Under the pieces are notes generated by a model. That model saw nothing but the letters and a program-made list of their open reading frames with translations. It had not been told where the DNA came from and did not search any database. From Burkholderiales bacterium (GTDB lineage: Bacteria > Pseudomonadota > Gammaproteobacteria > Burkholderiales > Burkholderiaceae_B), in NCBI GenBank assembly GCA_027484315.1, contig JAIXTE010000015.1:1-64000 (forward strand): DNA of 64,000 bases. The letters run 5' to 3'. Both the position numbers and the translations under genes were made by a program. Shown here piece by piece: positions 34,296 through 42,331 of the stretch (within the stretch, counting starts at the first letter, position 1; each line of letters begins with the position of its first letter).

Positions 34296-35618
34296 TTAGC
34301 GAGATGAACGTTTCACTTTAAACGCGGTTGTCCATTCGTTGAACAAATATTTGAAGAAAGATCCAATCAGGCTCATGGATGGCTTGGCCTCAAGACCATC
34401 CGCCAGGCGGAAAATCTGTTGGTAGTACCAAGCCTGTGCACCCAGGACATTGATCAGCTTCAGCGGCAGTATCGGGCTGACTGGTGAGAAAATTCCCTTG
34501 TCGGCCAGCTTCAGCGTGTGCTCAAAACTTGCCGCCTTGTCAATCTTCCCGTTCATCAGTTGCTTCGGTGTGTCGGGGTGTGTGCAAAGTGGGCGACCCA
34601 ATCCAATCACGTCGCACACGCCTTCGTTCAAGGCTTCCTGCATGGCGTCGCGGCTGCGGAACCCGCCTGTGACCATCAAGGGCATGGTGGCCACCTCGCG
34701 TATGGCGCGGGCGTAATTCAAAAAATAGGCTTCGCGTTTTTTCGTGCTTTCGCGTTGCACGGGTTGTTCATCTTTCACCGAATCTGCTGAACCGGTGTGG
34801 CCCAGCAGTCGGGGTTGTTCATAGGTACCACCGGAAATTTCAAGCAGGTCAACCTGCTCATCATTGAGCCACTTCACCACTTGCAGGCAGTCCTCGTGGG
34901 AAAAGCCACCTTTGCGGAAATCGTCCGAATTCAGTTTGACCGCCACAGGGAAGTTTGCACCTACCGCTTTGCGCACAGCACGCACTGCTTCCAGCAGGAA
35001 ACGCGCGCGGTTTTCCAGACTGCCGCCCCATTTGTCGGTTCGCTGGTTGGTAATGGGCGACAGGAAAGACGACAGCAGGTAGCCGTGCGCACCGTGTACC
35101 TGTACGCCAGTAAAACCTGCTTCCTTGGCAATGCGCGCGACGCGCGCGAAGCGTTGAATCAGGTCCAGAATTTCATTCTCGAGCAGTGCGCGTGGTGCGG
35201 CATAGTTACCCAGCAACTCCAGTTGTACGGCGGAAGGACCAACCGGCTTGCTGGTGACATAGCGGGGCGATTGTCGCCCGGCATGGGAAATCTGCATCCA
35301 CAATTGGTTGCCGTTGCTGGTACCCGCCTTGGCCCAGGCGCGCAAGGCGTCCATGCCTTCCGGTTCGCCGTGCTCAGGGGCTGGGTCAATTGACACATTG
35401 CCGGGCCGTTCCAGGCAATAACGGTCAATCAGCACATTGCCGGTGATCAGAATACCTGCACCGCCTTCCGCCCAGCGTTTATAAAGTGTAGCGTGGCGTT
35501 GGGTGGCTTGCAGGCGTGCATTGGCCACGCCTTCGGTCATCGCCGCCTTGCATAGGCGGTTGGGAATGGTCACACCGCAGGGCAGGGTGAAAGGCTGGTT
35601 CAAGTCGATGTTGTTCAT
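34296..35618 (-). CDS. NADH:flavin oxidoreductase, old yellow enzyme family
   Basis: The 440-residue protein has the TIM-barrel of old-yellow-enzyme oxidoreductases: PNRLCKAAMTEGVA near the start, the substrate-binding region with QISHAGRQSP, VHGAHGYLLSSFLSP with the two-histidine type of active site, and the FMN phosphate segment around MVTGGFRSRDAM near 325. The last 60 residues form a helical extension not found in short family members. It reduces activated alkenes or dienoyl compounds. It is the third gene of a TetR-led operon (36913 to 33539). Confidence 0.93.
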   Translation of the reverse strand: MNNIDLNQPFTLPCGVTIPNRLCKAAMTEGVANARLQATQRHATLYKRWAEGGAGILITGNVLIDRYCLERPGNVSIDPAPEHGEPEGMDALRAWAKAGTSNGNQLWMQISHAGRQSPRYVTSKPVGPSAVQLELLGNYAAPRALLENEILDLIQRFARVARIAKEAGFTGVQVHGAHGYLLSSFLSPITNQRTDKWGGSLENRARFLLEAVRAVRKAVGANFPVAVKLNSDDFRKGGFSHEDCLQVVKWLNDEQVDLLEISGGTYEQPRLLGHTGSADSVKDEQPVQRESTKKREAYFLNYARAIREVATMPLMVTGGFRSRDAMQEALNEGVCDVIGLGRPLCTHPDTPKQLMNGKIDKAASFEHTLKLADKGIFSPVSPILPLKLINVLGAQAWYYQQIFRLADGLEAKPSMSLIGSFFKYLFNEWTTAFKVKRSSR

Positions 35619-35624
35619 TGTTGT

Positions 35625-36284
35625 TTATCCGATCCAAAGCAGGGAAAGTGACAGCGCTCCCGCGTAAAACACGGCAATGGCGAGCGCGCCCAGCACTTGT
35701 TGAAAATAAGGTTTTGAGCCCAGCGTATTCCACATCCACAGGGCAGCCAGTGCCAGCAGCATCTCAGGAATGAGTGGGTAAATTGCAAAGCCTTGTACTT
35801 GCAGTACATGCTGCGCATGCCACAAGTCCATGGGGCGCGCAGCCCATTCCCAGATCAGAAAGCCGCCAAGCGACAAAAGTGCCACCCCCGGGTAGGGCTT
35901 GCGCGTGGCCATGGCCAACCAGCACACCTGCCACAACAGCATGATCCACAGGCCCATGAAATACAGGGGCACTGCACCACCCAGGCGGGCAATGCCGTGG
36001 TCCGGAAAGTGAAGCGTGCCCATGCGTTCAACCAGCATCCAGTCTGCGCAGGGCAGGGCGATTGACAAGGGCAGCAGAAATTTCCACAGCTTCACCCATT
36101 CCGTGTGGCCGCGCCAATGGCCCACCAGCGGCAAGGCCATGTTGTAACCCAGTGCAAAAATTACCAGCGCAATGCCCAATGAATTGCCTTGCACATTCAG
36201 TGCCACGGGAATGGCAATCGCAAAGAACACGGCGTGAAACAACAGTGCGTCGCGAATACCAGCCATCGGGGTTCGTGTGTTCAT
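35625..36284 (-). CDS. polytopic membrane protein of unknown family
   Basis: The 219-residue protein is almost wholly hydrophobic with about seven helices and short loops (for example RGHTEWVKLW, DHGIARLGG, ATRKPYPG). I do not recognise the family. The ATG at 36284 overlaps the tetR stop, and its own stop lies seven bases before the old-yellow-enzyme start, so it belongs firmly to this operon. A role in lipid or small-molecule handling with the oxidoreductase is possible, but nothing in the sequence shows it. Confidence 0.85.
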   Translation of the reverse strand: MNTRTPMAGIRDALLFHAVFFAIAIPVALNVQGNSLGIALVIFALGYNMALPLVGHWRGHTEWVKLWKFLLPLSIALPCADWMLVERMGTLHFPDHGIARLGGAVPLYFMGLWIMLLWQVCWLAMATRKPYPGVALLSLGGFLIWEWAARPMDLWHAQHVLQVQGFAIYPLIPEMLLALAALWMWNTLGSKPYFQQVLGALAIAVFYAGALSLSLLWIG

Positions 36285-36913
36285 TGCGCAGCCCCTCGTA
36301 TCAAGGCATTCAGAATGTGGATGATTTCTTCACTCAGGGTGGGAATGTCGGGCGGGTTTTCCAGGGTCAGCCATTCGGCCAACAGTTCATTGATGCCACC
36401 CACCAGCGCCACACTGACCAGGTGGTAATTGCGCTTGGGCAAATCGCCTTGCGCGACCAGGCTGCCCAAATAGGCTTCAATCAAGCCAGCCATGTCATGT
36501 ACGGCTTCACGGCGGCGCGCCTCCATGTTGGGACTCACGCCAACCACCTCCAGCACGCCCACGCGCGCAAGGCGGCTATCGGCCAGGTAATGATTCACCA
36601 TGGCGCTGACCCCCAGGGGGATTTGTTGTGACAGGCTCAGCGTGGGGGCAGACATGGCTTGCAGCACACCGGCACGCAAATCGGCAATGATGTTGTCGTA
36701 CAGCGCGCGCAGAATGGCTTCCCGGCTATCGAACAGCTGGTAGAAATGCCGCGCGGTTACCTTCGCTTCACCACACAAGGCTTCGATGGTGGTGCGTGCG
36801 TAGCCCTGGCGGGAAAACAGTTCCAGCGCCGCTTCCAGAAGCCGTGCCCGACGTTCGGCTGCGCGTTGGTCCGCGGTAATGCCGCCATAAGCCCTTGTAG
36901 GGGTTTTGATCAT
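36281..36913 (-). CDS. TetR/AcrR-family transcription regulator
   Basis: The 210-residue repressor has an amino-terminal TetR helix-turn-helix at about residues 25-70 (AALELFSRQGYARTTIEALC and VTARHFYQLFDSREAIL) and a helical ligand domain with no further assignment. It heads the operon with the membrane protein, the old yellow enzyme and the SIMPL protein. It diverges from the metallo-beta-lactamase-fold gene at 37000. The 86-base gap contains a perfect operator palindrome lying on the promoter of that gene. Confidence 0.93.
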   Translation of the reverse strand: MIKTPTRAYGGITADQRAAERRARLLEAALELFSRQGYARTTIEALCGEAKVTARHFYQLFDSREAILRALYDNIIADLRAGVLQAMSAPTLSLSQQIPLGVSAMVNHYLADSRLARVGVLEVVGVSPNMEARRREAVHDMAGLIEAYLGSLVAQGDLPKRNYHLVSVALVGGINELLAEWLTLENPPDIPTLSEEIIHILNALIRGAAQ

Positions 36914-36926
36914 TCTTGGTTCACTT

Positions 36927-36955
36927 TTGACAAGATTTCTTGTCCAAATTATAGT
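36927..36955 (+). promoter_or_regulatory. promoter TTGACA-17-TATAGT with overlapping TetR operator
   Basis: A near-consensus promoter (-35 at 36927-36932, -10 at 36950-36955) drives the gene at 37000. The palindrome GACAAGATTTCTTGTC (36929-36944, seven-base arms) covers the -35 box and spacer. On the other strand TATAAT at 36953-36948 can serve the tetR operon, so the two divergent promoters share their -10 region and one operator could shut both. Confidence 0.75.
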
Positions 36956-36999
36956 GAGCTTGTTTCCGAAAGCGCAACCACAGTTTCAGGACTTCCTCC

Positions 37000-38049
37000 A
37001 TGTTCACACGCATCTCCCATTTTGACGGCACCCGCAATGCCTTGCGACCCATGGAACGTGTGGACAATGTGCGTGAAGCAGCCCGCGATTTTCGGCGAGA
37101 CATGCTGGCCAAACCCAAGGTACTTTTTTATAAAACCTTTGAGTTGGTTCGTGTGCCGTACCCCAGCAAGTTTGCTTACCTGAATGCCTTTGGTTTACCC
37201 ACGCCCTATGTGCATTTGTGCAACCGCCTGTTTGTGATCCAGTTCAGCAGCAGCGAAGGGGTTAAAACTTTGCTGGTCAGTCCCTCCGATTGGGAACACC
37301 AGCGGGCCACACCTTTTTTCGCGGAACTGGATGCCAAGGCTGGCCCCATGATTGGTGTTCTGGAAGCCCTGGTGCTGAAAAAAACAGCCACGGTGTTGCA
37401 GTGCCTGGCCAGCATCGGCTTGCGCCCGGAAGACATTGATTACATCACCTACGACCACTTGCACACGCAGAATGTCAGCCGCTGGCTGGGTGCAAACGGA
37501 CAACCCGCCCTGTTTCCGAATGCAAAGCTCTTGGTGATGCGTGAAGAATGGGAAAGTGCACAAGCCCTGATTCCCTGGCAAAACCAATGGTACTGCCCGC
37601 AGGGCACTCAAGGTATTGCACCAGAACGATTGGAGTTGCTGGATGACAGCGTGTGGTTGGGTGATGGTGCAGTGGCTTTGATACGGACCAAGGGACACAC
37701 CGAAGGCAATCATTCCATTGTTGCGCACACGGATGCAGGTTTGCTGGTGACCAGCGAGAACGGTGTAAGCCTGGATGCCTATGAGCCGAAGCATTCAACA
37801 ATTCGTGGCTTGGCTGATTTCGCAAAACGCACAGGGGCCGAAGTGATCATCAACGGCAACACGCAGGAATATGTGGTGGATCAGTACATTTCCATGGTTC
37901 AGGAAAAGTCCATTGCAGGGCCAAACCCGTTGGATGAACGTTTTCCGAACATGGTGCCTTCTTCCGAGGCACAGCCTTACTGGCTGTTCCCCGGCACTGC
38001 CCCTACATTGCGTACGGGCAGTCTTGAGTTTGGAAGTCTGCTTAGATAG
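37000..38049 (+). CDS. metallo-beta-lactamase-fold hydrolase with incomplete metal motif
   Basis: The 349-residue protein has a metallo-beta-lactamase fold, but the HxHxDH motif reads HLHTQN at residues 153-158: both first histidines stay, while Asp is Gln and the last His is Asn. The later motif KGHTEGNHS with His233 is normal. The acidic bridging position reads TSENG instead of a Gly-Asp. One metal site could survive and the second should be impaired. The substrate is unknown. Expression is probably controlled by the divergent TetR protein through the overlapping operator. Confidence 0.82.
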   Translation: MFTRISHFDGTRNALRPMERVDNVREAARDFRRDMLAKPKVLFYKTFELVRVPYPSKFAYLNAFGLPTPYVHLCNRLFVIQFSSSEGVKTLLVSPSDWEHQRATPFFAELDAKAGPMIGVLEALVLKKTATVLQCLASIGLRPEDIDYITYDHLHTQNVSRWLGANGQPALFPNAKLLVMREEWESAQALIPWQNQWYCPQGTQGIAPERLELLDDSVWLGDGAVALIRTKGHTEGNHSIVAHTDAGLLVTSENGVSLDAYEPKHSTIRGLADFAKRTGAEVIINGNTQEYVVDQYISMVQEKSIAGPNPLDERFPNMVPSSEAQPYWLFPGTAPTLRTGSLEFGSLLR

Positions 38050-38065
38050 CCTGCTCAGGCAGGCT
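38048..38065. terminator. short hairpin between convergent genes
   Basis: AGCCTG and CAGGCT pair around a six-base loop just after the hydrolase stop and before the ppnP stop. There is no U-run, so this is a weak bidirectional terminator at best. Confidence 0.35.
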
Positions 38066-38070
38066 GTCAA

Positions 38071-38382
38071 TCACGCAATGTAGCTGCAGCAGTAGTCAAC
38101 GGGTGTCTTCACCTTCAACTGGAATTTGGCATTGGCAGGCACTTCAAAAGACTGACCACCCACAATGGCTTTCCAGCTTTCGCCTGGTAGGCAAACGTCC
38201 ATTTCGCCAGCAAGAATTTCCATGATTTCTTTCTCGGCTGTGCCGAATTCATAGTCGCCAGGCAACATCACGCCCAGTGTTTTTTTGCTGCCGTCTGCAA
38301 ACAGCACTGTGCGGCTGGTCACTTTGCCGTCGAAGTAAATATTGGCTGCTTTCACTACAGACACATTGTCGAATTGAGTCAT
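38071..38382 (-). CDS. ppnP: pyrimidine/purine nucleoside phosphorylase
   Basis: The 103-residue protein has the size and motifs of the YaiE/PpnP cupin family: a start [27 protein letters not shown] near residue 38, [15 protein letters not shown] in the middle and [11 protein letters not shown] near the end. This family splits nucleosides with phosphate to free base and ribose-1-phosphate in nucleotide salvage. It is a single gene, convergent with the hydrolase at 37000. The gap of 274 bases upstream separates it from the surface-protein cluster and holds the promoter of the first gene there. Confidence 0.95.
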   Translation of the reverse strand: MTQFDNVSVVKAANIYFDGKVTSRTVLFADGSKKTLGVMLPGDYEFGTAEKEIMEILAGEMDVCLPGESWKAIVGGQSFEVPANAKFQLKVKTPVDYCCSYIA

Positions 38383-38537
38383 TTGAAATTCCCTTGAATG
38401 TAAAAAATCCGGATGCTGAATGATGCCCTAAATACAGCGTGAATTACAGGCTCGCCTGCACGCCGGCAGCAGCCTTCAGCCTGATTTTCATCCCCCCCAA
38501 AAAGAGGTGTTTGTGCTGTTTTATTGCAATTGTTTGC

Positions 38538-38621
38538 AAAAACTCTTAAAAAATGTAAGTAAAAACCTGACATCTTAGGTATATTCGCTACCTACAAATG
38601 GTTAATCGTTTTAGGTTAACC
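38538..38621 (+). promoter_or_regulatory. conserved promoter module, copy 1 of the surface-protein cluster
   Basis: Two AAAAAC elements at 38538 and 38561 (23 bases apart), an 18-base block GTAAGTAAAAACCTGACA at 38555-38572, six free bases and GTATATTCG with a -10-like TATATT (38580-38585). A GGTTAA...TTAACC inverted repeat at 38600-38621 follows in the leader. The same arrangement occurs at 42215-42300. No good -35 box is seen, so an activator is expected. Confidence 0.65.
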
Positions 38622-38656
38622 CGAACCATCGCCTCGACTTCAATCAAGGAATAACC

Positions 38657-38980
38657 ATGTCGGCCGAATCCAACCCATCGGGCGCATTGAACACTGTGCC
38701 GCCAATTCAGATTCCAGAGGCCATGGACAGTCTGCCTGGCATGGCCAGCACGGATTTGGCGTTGGCTGCCACGTTCATTCCTGCCGAGCTGCTTCAAAGC
38801 ATCGCGGATTTGATTACCCGGATTGATTCGTCCCTGTACGGCATGAATGGCCACTTTGATCCCGACACGGCATCAATTTTCAGGTCCGACTTTGCCGATA
38901 TTTTCCAGCCTTCCACACCCATTCACTCCACCGCAGCCGTTGTTGAATCCTTCGTGGTTTACAACGCTGAATTTGCTTGA
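38657..38980 (+). CDS. small acidic protein, first gene of the surface-protein cluster
   Basis: The 107-residue protein has no relative I recognise, no signal peptide and no membrane helix. It is rich in Ser, Ala and acidic residues with scattered hydrophobics (FIPAELLQSIADLITRI could be an amphipathic helix at about residues 40-57). AAGGAATAACC before the ATG is a fair ribosome site. It is the first gene after the conserved promoter module, and 15 bases separate its stop from the FecR-like gene. A regulatory or chaperone role for the cluster is possible, but unsupported beyond position. Confidence 0.75.
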   Translation: MSAESNPSGALNTVPPIQIPEAMDSLPGMASTDLALAATFIPAELLQSIADLITRIDSSLYGMNGHFDPDTASIFRSDFADIFQPSTPIHSTAAVVESFVVYNAEFA

Positions 38981-38995
38981 TCAAGGAAATCCACC

Positions 38996-40465
38996 ATGAA
39001 CTATGACCGCCCTGTAGTTGCCACCACAGCCAGTATTGAAGGCGATGTGTTTGTCAAACGAGATGGTGTTGAGTTGCCCCTGAAAGAAGACACGGTGTTG
39101 CAAGCAGGCGATGTCATTCGAACCACGGGCAATTCAATGGCCTTGGTCAGCATTCCCGGCACTCAAAAGCAAACGCCTGCCTTTCTGGAGGTATCGAATG
39201 GCGGAGTAGCCACCCTGGAATTCGATCCAGCTGCCGGCGCGGCAGGCCAGGTGAATGTCACCTCGAACAATGGCGAGGGCGCAGGCCTGGTGGCATTGGT
39301 CACCGAAGAGGGCGGCGAGAACCCTGCAGCCACACTGGACGGTGAAGAGCCAGCCGGCGAAATGAGCGGCCTGGTGGGCGTCGGTTTTCTGGGCGCGGCA
39401 GGCGGTGTGGGTGCTTTACCCCTGGCAGGTGCCGTTGGCGCAGCAGCAGTTTTTGCCGGAGTGTCCGATGATGAATCAGACCCAGGCGCACCCGGAAACG
39501 GTTCAGGCGCATTGCCGGCGCAAGATGCCGGTGGCTTGTCTGAAACAGTGGCTGATCTGACGGACAACCTCAGTGATTTGACTGAACCTGTTCCCGTGGT
39601 CAGTGACGTTGTAGATGCAGTAGGCGATGTGCTCGATTCCGCGCTGGTCGGCGACAACAATGGTGGACTGGGCGGCATTTTGACCGGCGCGGGCGAGGGC
39701 TTGGCCAATGGTCTGGAGGGTACGCCCCTTGAGCCGGTTGGCAATGTGCTGGACATGGTACTGGGCACTGTGGGTGGTGGTTTGGGCATGGTGGCGGATC
39801 AGATCAGCGGCCTGGCTGACAACACACCGCTGGATCCTTTGGCCGATTTGCTGGGCGATGTACTGGGTCGTTCCGGCCCGAACAGTGACGGTGGTGTAGG
39901 TGGCGTTGTAGGCACTCTGACCAACGTGACCGATGGCCTGGCACAGTTGCTTCAACCTGTTCCCTTGCTGGGCGAATTGACCGGAGCACTGAACAACGTG
40001 GTCGATTCAGTGGCCATCGGCAACAACGAGGGTGGCTTGAGCGGAGTACTGACCGGTTTGGGTCAGGGTCTGGAATCCGGCTTGGCCGACACACCCCTGG
40101 CATTGCTGGGCGAGGGTGCTGATTCCTTGCTCGATTATTTGGGCGGCACACTGGGTGGTGTGGGTGACGCCATTCAATCAGTGGGTGCAGATACGCCGTT
40201 GGCTGGTGTCACAGACCTGGCGGGCGAACTGGTGGGATCTCTCGGCGGCGATGTTGTTTTCTCCCTGACAGAACTTCCTCTTCTCGGTGATGTGTCCGGT
40301 GGATTGTCCGGCCTGAGCGGTGGGCTTGAGCTGATTCAGGACATTCCGCTGTTGGGCGATGTGGTCAGTGGTCTGACCTCGGCCATTGGTTCCTCAGTCA
40401 CTGGCAACGGTGGTTTGCTGAGTGCCTTGACCAATCTTGGTGATTTGAATAACGGTCAAGGGTAA
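38996..40465 (+). CDS. FecR-like/TPL-repeat protein, paralogue 1
   Basis: The 489-residue protein lacks a signal peptide. Residues about 8-80 form a FecR-like beta module (ASIEGDVFVKRDGVELPL, LQAGDVIRTTGNSM). Residues 124-160 form a Gly/Ala-rich hydrophobic segment starting SGLVGVGFLG, followed by an acidic linker (DDESDPG). The rest is two repeats of about 100 residues, each running from PVP through a GLxxxLTGxGxGL segment to TPL, plus a shorter third one; these look amphipathic and Gly-rich. The paralogues at 42332 and 44853 share the module and hydrophobic segment. I infer an exported or membrane-inserted matrix or adhesin-like protein. Confidence 0.85.
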   Translation: MNYDRPVVATTASIEGDVFVKRDGVELPLKEDTVLQAGDVIRTTGNSMALVSIPGTQKQTPAFLEVSNGGVATLEFDPAAGAAGQVNVTSNNGEGAGLVALVTEEGGENPAATLDGEEPAGEMSGLVGVGFLGAAGGVGALPLAGAVGAAAVFAGVSDDESDPGAPGNGSGALPAQDAGGLSETVADLTDNLSDLTEPVPVVSDVVDAVGDVLDSALVGDNNGGLGGILTGAGEGLANGLEGTPLEPVGNVLDMVLGTVGGGLGMVADQISGLADNTPLDPLADLLGDVLGRSGPNSDGGVGGVVGTLTNVTDGLAQLLQPVPLLGELTGALNNVVDSVAIGNNEGGLSGVLTGLGQGLESGLADTPLALLGEGADSLLDYLGGTLGGVGDAIQSVGADTPLAGVTDLAGELVGSLGGDVVFSLTELPLLGDVSGGLSGLSGGLELIQDIPLLGDVVSGLTSAIGSSVTGNGGLLSALTNLGDLNNGQG

Positions 40466-40477
40466 TTGCAGGCCGGC

Positions 40478-42133
40478 ATGGCCGGCGTGTGTACAGGCGG
40501 GGTTGTTGTTGTGGTTAGAACGAATAGATCACACCAGGACGGTGTGATCATGATCCTCATGGTGTTTGCACTGCTGATGTCAGTGGGAGCCATGGGGGTT
40601 TTCTCAGTTGGTTTTGTGGCCTGGAAAAAAGGCCAGCTGCAAAACATCGCTGACATTGTGGCGTTGACAGCAGCCAAGCAGATGGCCGATGGCCCGGAGT
40701 TTTCGGAGGCTATTGCGGTTGGGCGTCTCAATGGCCTGGAGTCTACCGATGGATTCAAGCTGGAATGCCTCGTTGACGGGCGACCTGCGGGCCAATGCAC
40801 GGACTCCATATCGGTGCGTGCCACCGTGACCCGGCGTGTGCCTGCCGTGTTGCCTTTCCTGAAAGATGCGACTATTTCCGTGCTGGCCGAGGCCACCACC
40901 ACACCCCGCGTGGCTGGCACTGTGGCCTCCAATCTGTTGAACCTGGATACCCGTCAGTCTGCCCTGCTGAACGGCTTGCTCTCTACGCTTGGCGGGGGGC
41001 AGATCAATCTCAGTGCACTTCAATACGGCACATTACTGGGTACTGACATCAATCTTGATTTGCTTGCCTTGAAAACATCGCTGGATGTAGCCAATCTGGA
41101 TGAACTGCTTGACCTTCGAATCAGCGCCCTGAACCTGCTGAATGAAGCCTTGATCGTAGGCAATGCCGATGAAGCCGACAAAGCCATGGTGGGTGGTGTT
41201 CTGAAACTGCTCAAGCCCCTGAACAAGGTGGATTTGAAGCTGGGTGACCTGTTGGCTGTGAATCTGACAGGCAAAGAACCAGGGCCGGTCATGGTGAACC
41301 TGGGTAGCCTGGCTCAAGTGGCCCTGCTGAAATCGGTGGAGGGGAAAAGCTATTCGTTGCCAATCAATGTGGGGCTTTTGAATCTGAGTGTGGACACCTA
41401 TGTGTTGCAGGCCCCGCAAATATTCATTGGTGTGAAGAAGCCGTTCCTGGATCCGATTGTGGAAGCCAAAACCGCTCAAATCGGTTTGGCTGTTCGTATT
41501 CGACAGGGCTTGAACCTGAATATTTTGCTGGTCCAGCTGTCGGCGCTCGACATGAGTTTGCAGTTGAAAGTGGCTGGAGGATTGGTTGAAGTCAACGATA
41601 TTCAGTGCCACATGCCCCGAAAGGCCAACGAGGTTGCACTGACTGTGGTGCCTGCTGTGGCTGAAGTGTGCATTTCAAAAGGTGCTGCGAACCTGAAAAC
41701 CAGCGTGGGTGGTTTGTCATGCGGTGCACCCGCCACAGTGCTGGATGTAACCTTGCTGGGCTTGATCAAGGCAGGGGTTACTGCGAGCGCATCAGCCACA
41801 TTGAGAAACTATCCCGAAGAGATTCTTTTGAGTGGACAAGCGCCCTACAGCGAAACTGTGCCTTTGAGTCTGAATCAAACCCTGGAATCCTTGTTGGGTA
41901 ACATCAAGCTGAAGCTTGGTATTGATTTGCCACTGGTCGGACCGCTGTTGACTGGTACGGTCAACGGCCTTGTTTCTACCCTGTTCGCTGCATTGGGTCC
42001 GGTACTCAGTCCAATTTTGGGACTGGTTGGTTCAATTCTGGATGGCCTGCTGAATGTGCTGGGCGTTGGGTTGAATGAAGTGACGGTGAATGTAGACCAG
42101 CTTGATTGCATGAACGCCACGTTGACTCGCTAA
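40478..42133 (+). CDS. TadG-like membrane-anchored protein with novel C-terminal region
   Basis: The start is uncertain: TTG at 40466 abuts the previous stop, ATG at 40478 has an AGG upstream and is used here, and GTG codons near 40511 are also possible. The amino end shows the TadE/TadG signature: a short basic stretch, DGVIMILMVFALLMSVGAMG as membrane helix, then a helix with AWKKGQLQNIADIVALTAAKQMA. The remaining ~480 residues are predicted outside the cytoplasm. They have several cysteines, no von Willebrand DxSxS motif, and a hydrophobic Leu/Gly-rich end (LLTGTVNGLVSTL) that recalls the repeats of the neighbours. No other tad genes are present. Confidence 0.82.
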   Translation: MAGVCTGGVVVVVRTNRSHQDGVIMILMVFALLMSVGAMGVFSVGFVAWKKGQLQNIADIVALTAAKQMADGPEFSEAIAVGRLNGLESTDGFKLECLVDGRPAGQCTDSISVRATVTRRVPAVLPFLKDATISVLAEATTTPRVAGTVASNLLNLDTRQSALLNGLLSTLGGGQINLSALQYGTLLGTDINLDLLALKTSLDVANLDELLDLRISALNLLNEALIVGNADEADKAMVGGVLKLLKPLNKVDLKLGDLLAVNLTGKEPGPVMVNLGSLAQVALLKSVEGKSYSLPINVGLLNLSVDTYVLQAPQIFIGVKKPFLDPIVEAKTAQIGLAVRIRQGLNLNILLVQLSALDMSLQLKVAGGLVEVNDIQCHMPRKANEVALTVVPAVAEVCISKGAANLKTSVGGLSCGAPATVLDVTLLGLIKAGVTASASATLRNYPEEILLSGQAPYSETVPLSLNQTLESLLGNIKLKLGIDLPLVGPLLTGTVNGLVSTLFAALGPVLSPILGLVGSILDGLLNVLGVGLNEVTVNVDQLDCMNATLTR

Positions 42134-42214
42134 ATACCATCTTCAATGCCACCTTCAATGCCAACCTCACCCCCCCTCAAATGAGTTGGTTTGTATTTTT
42201 ATACTACAAATAAT

Positions 42215-42300
42215 AGTAAAAACGCTGACACGTTGTAAGTAAAAACCTGACAAATTGTGTATATTCGGAATCACAAAAGGTTAGCTATTTCGAGCTAACC
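42215..42300 (+). promoter_or_regulatory. conserved promoter module, copy 2 of the surface-protein cluster
   Basis: AGTAAAAAC at 42215 and 42238 (23 bases apart), the block GTAAGTAAAAACCTGACA at 42235-42252, six free bases, GTATATTCG at 42259-42267, then a perfect eight-base inverted repeat GGTTAGCT/AGCTAACC at 42279-42300. It matches copy 1 without gaps up to the -10 region. Confidence 0.65.
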
Positions 42301-42331
42301 CTCCCCGATTTTATTTCAGTCAGGAAAACCA

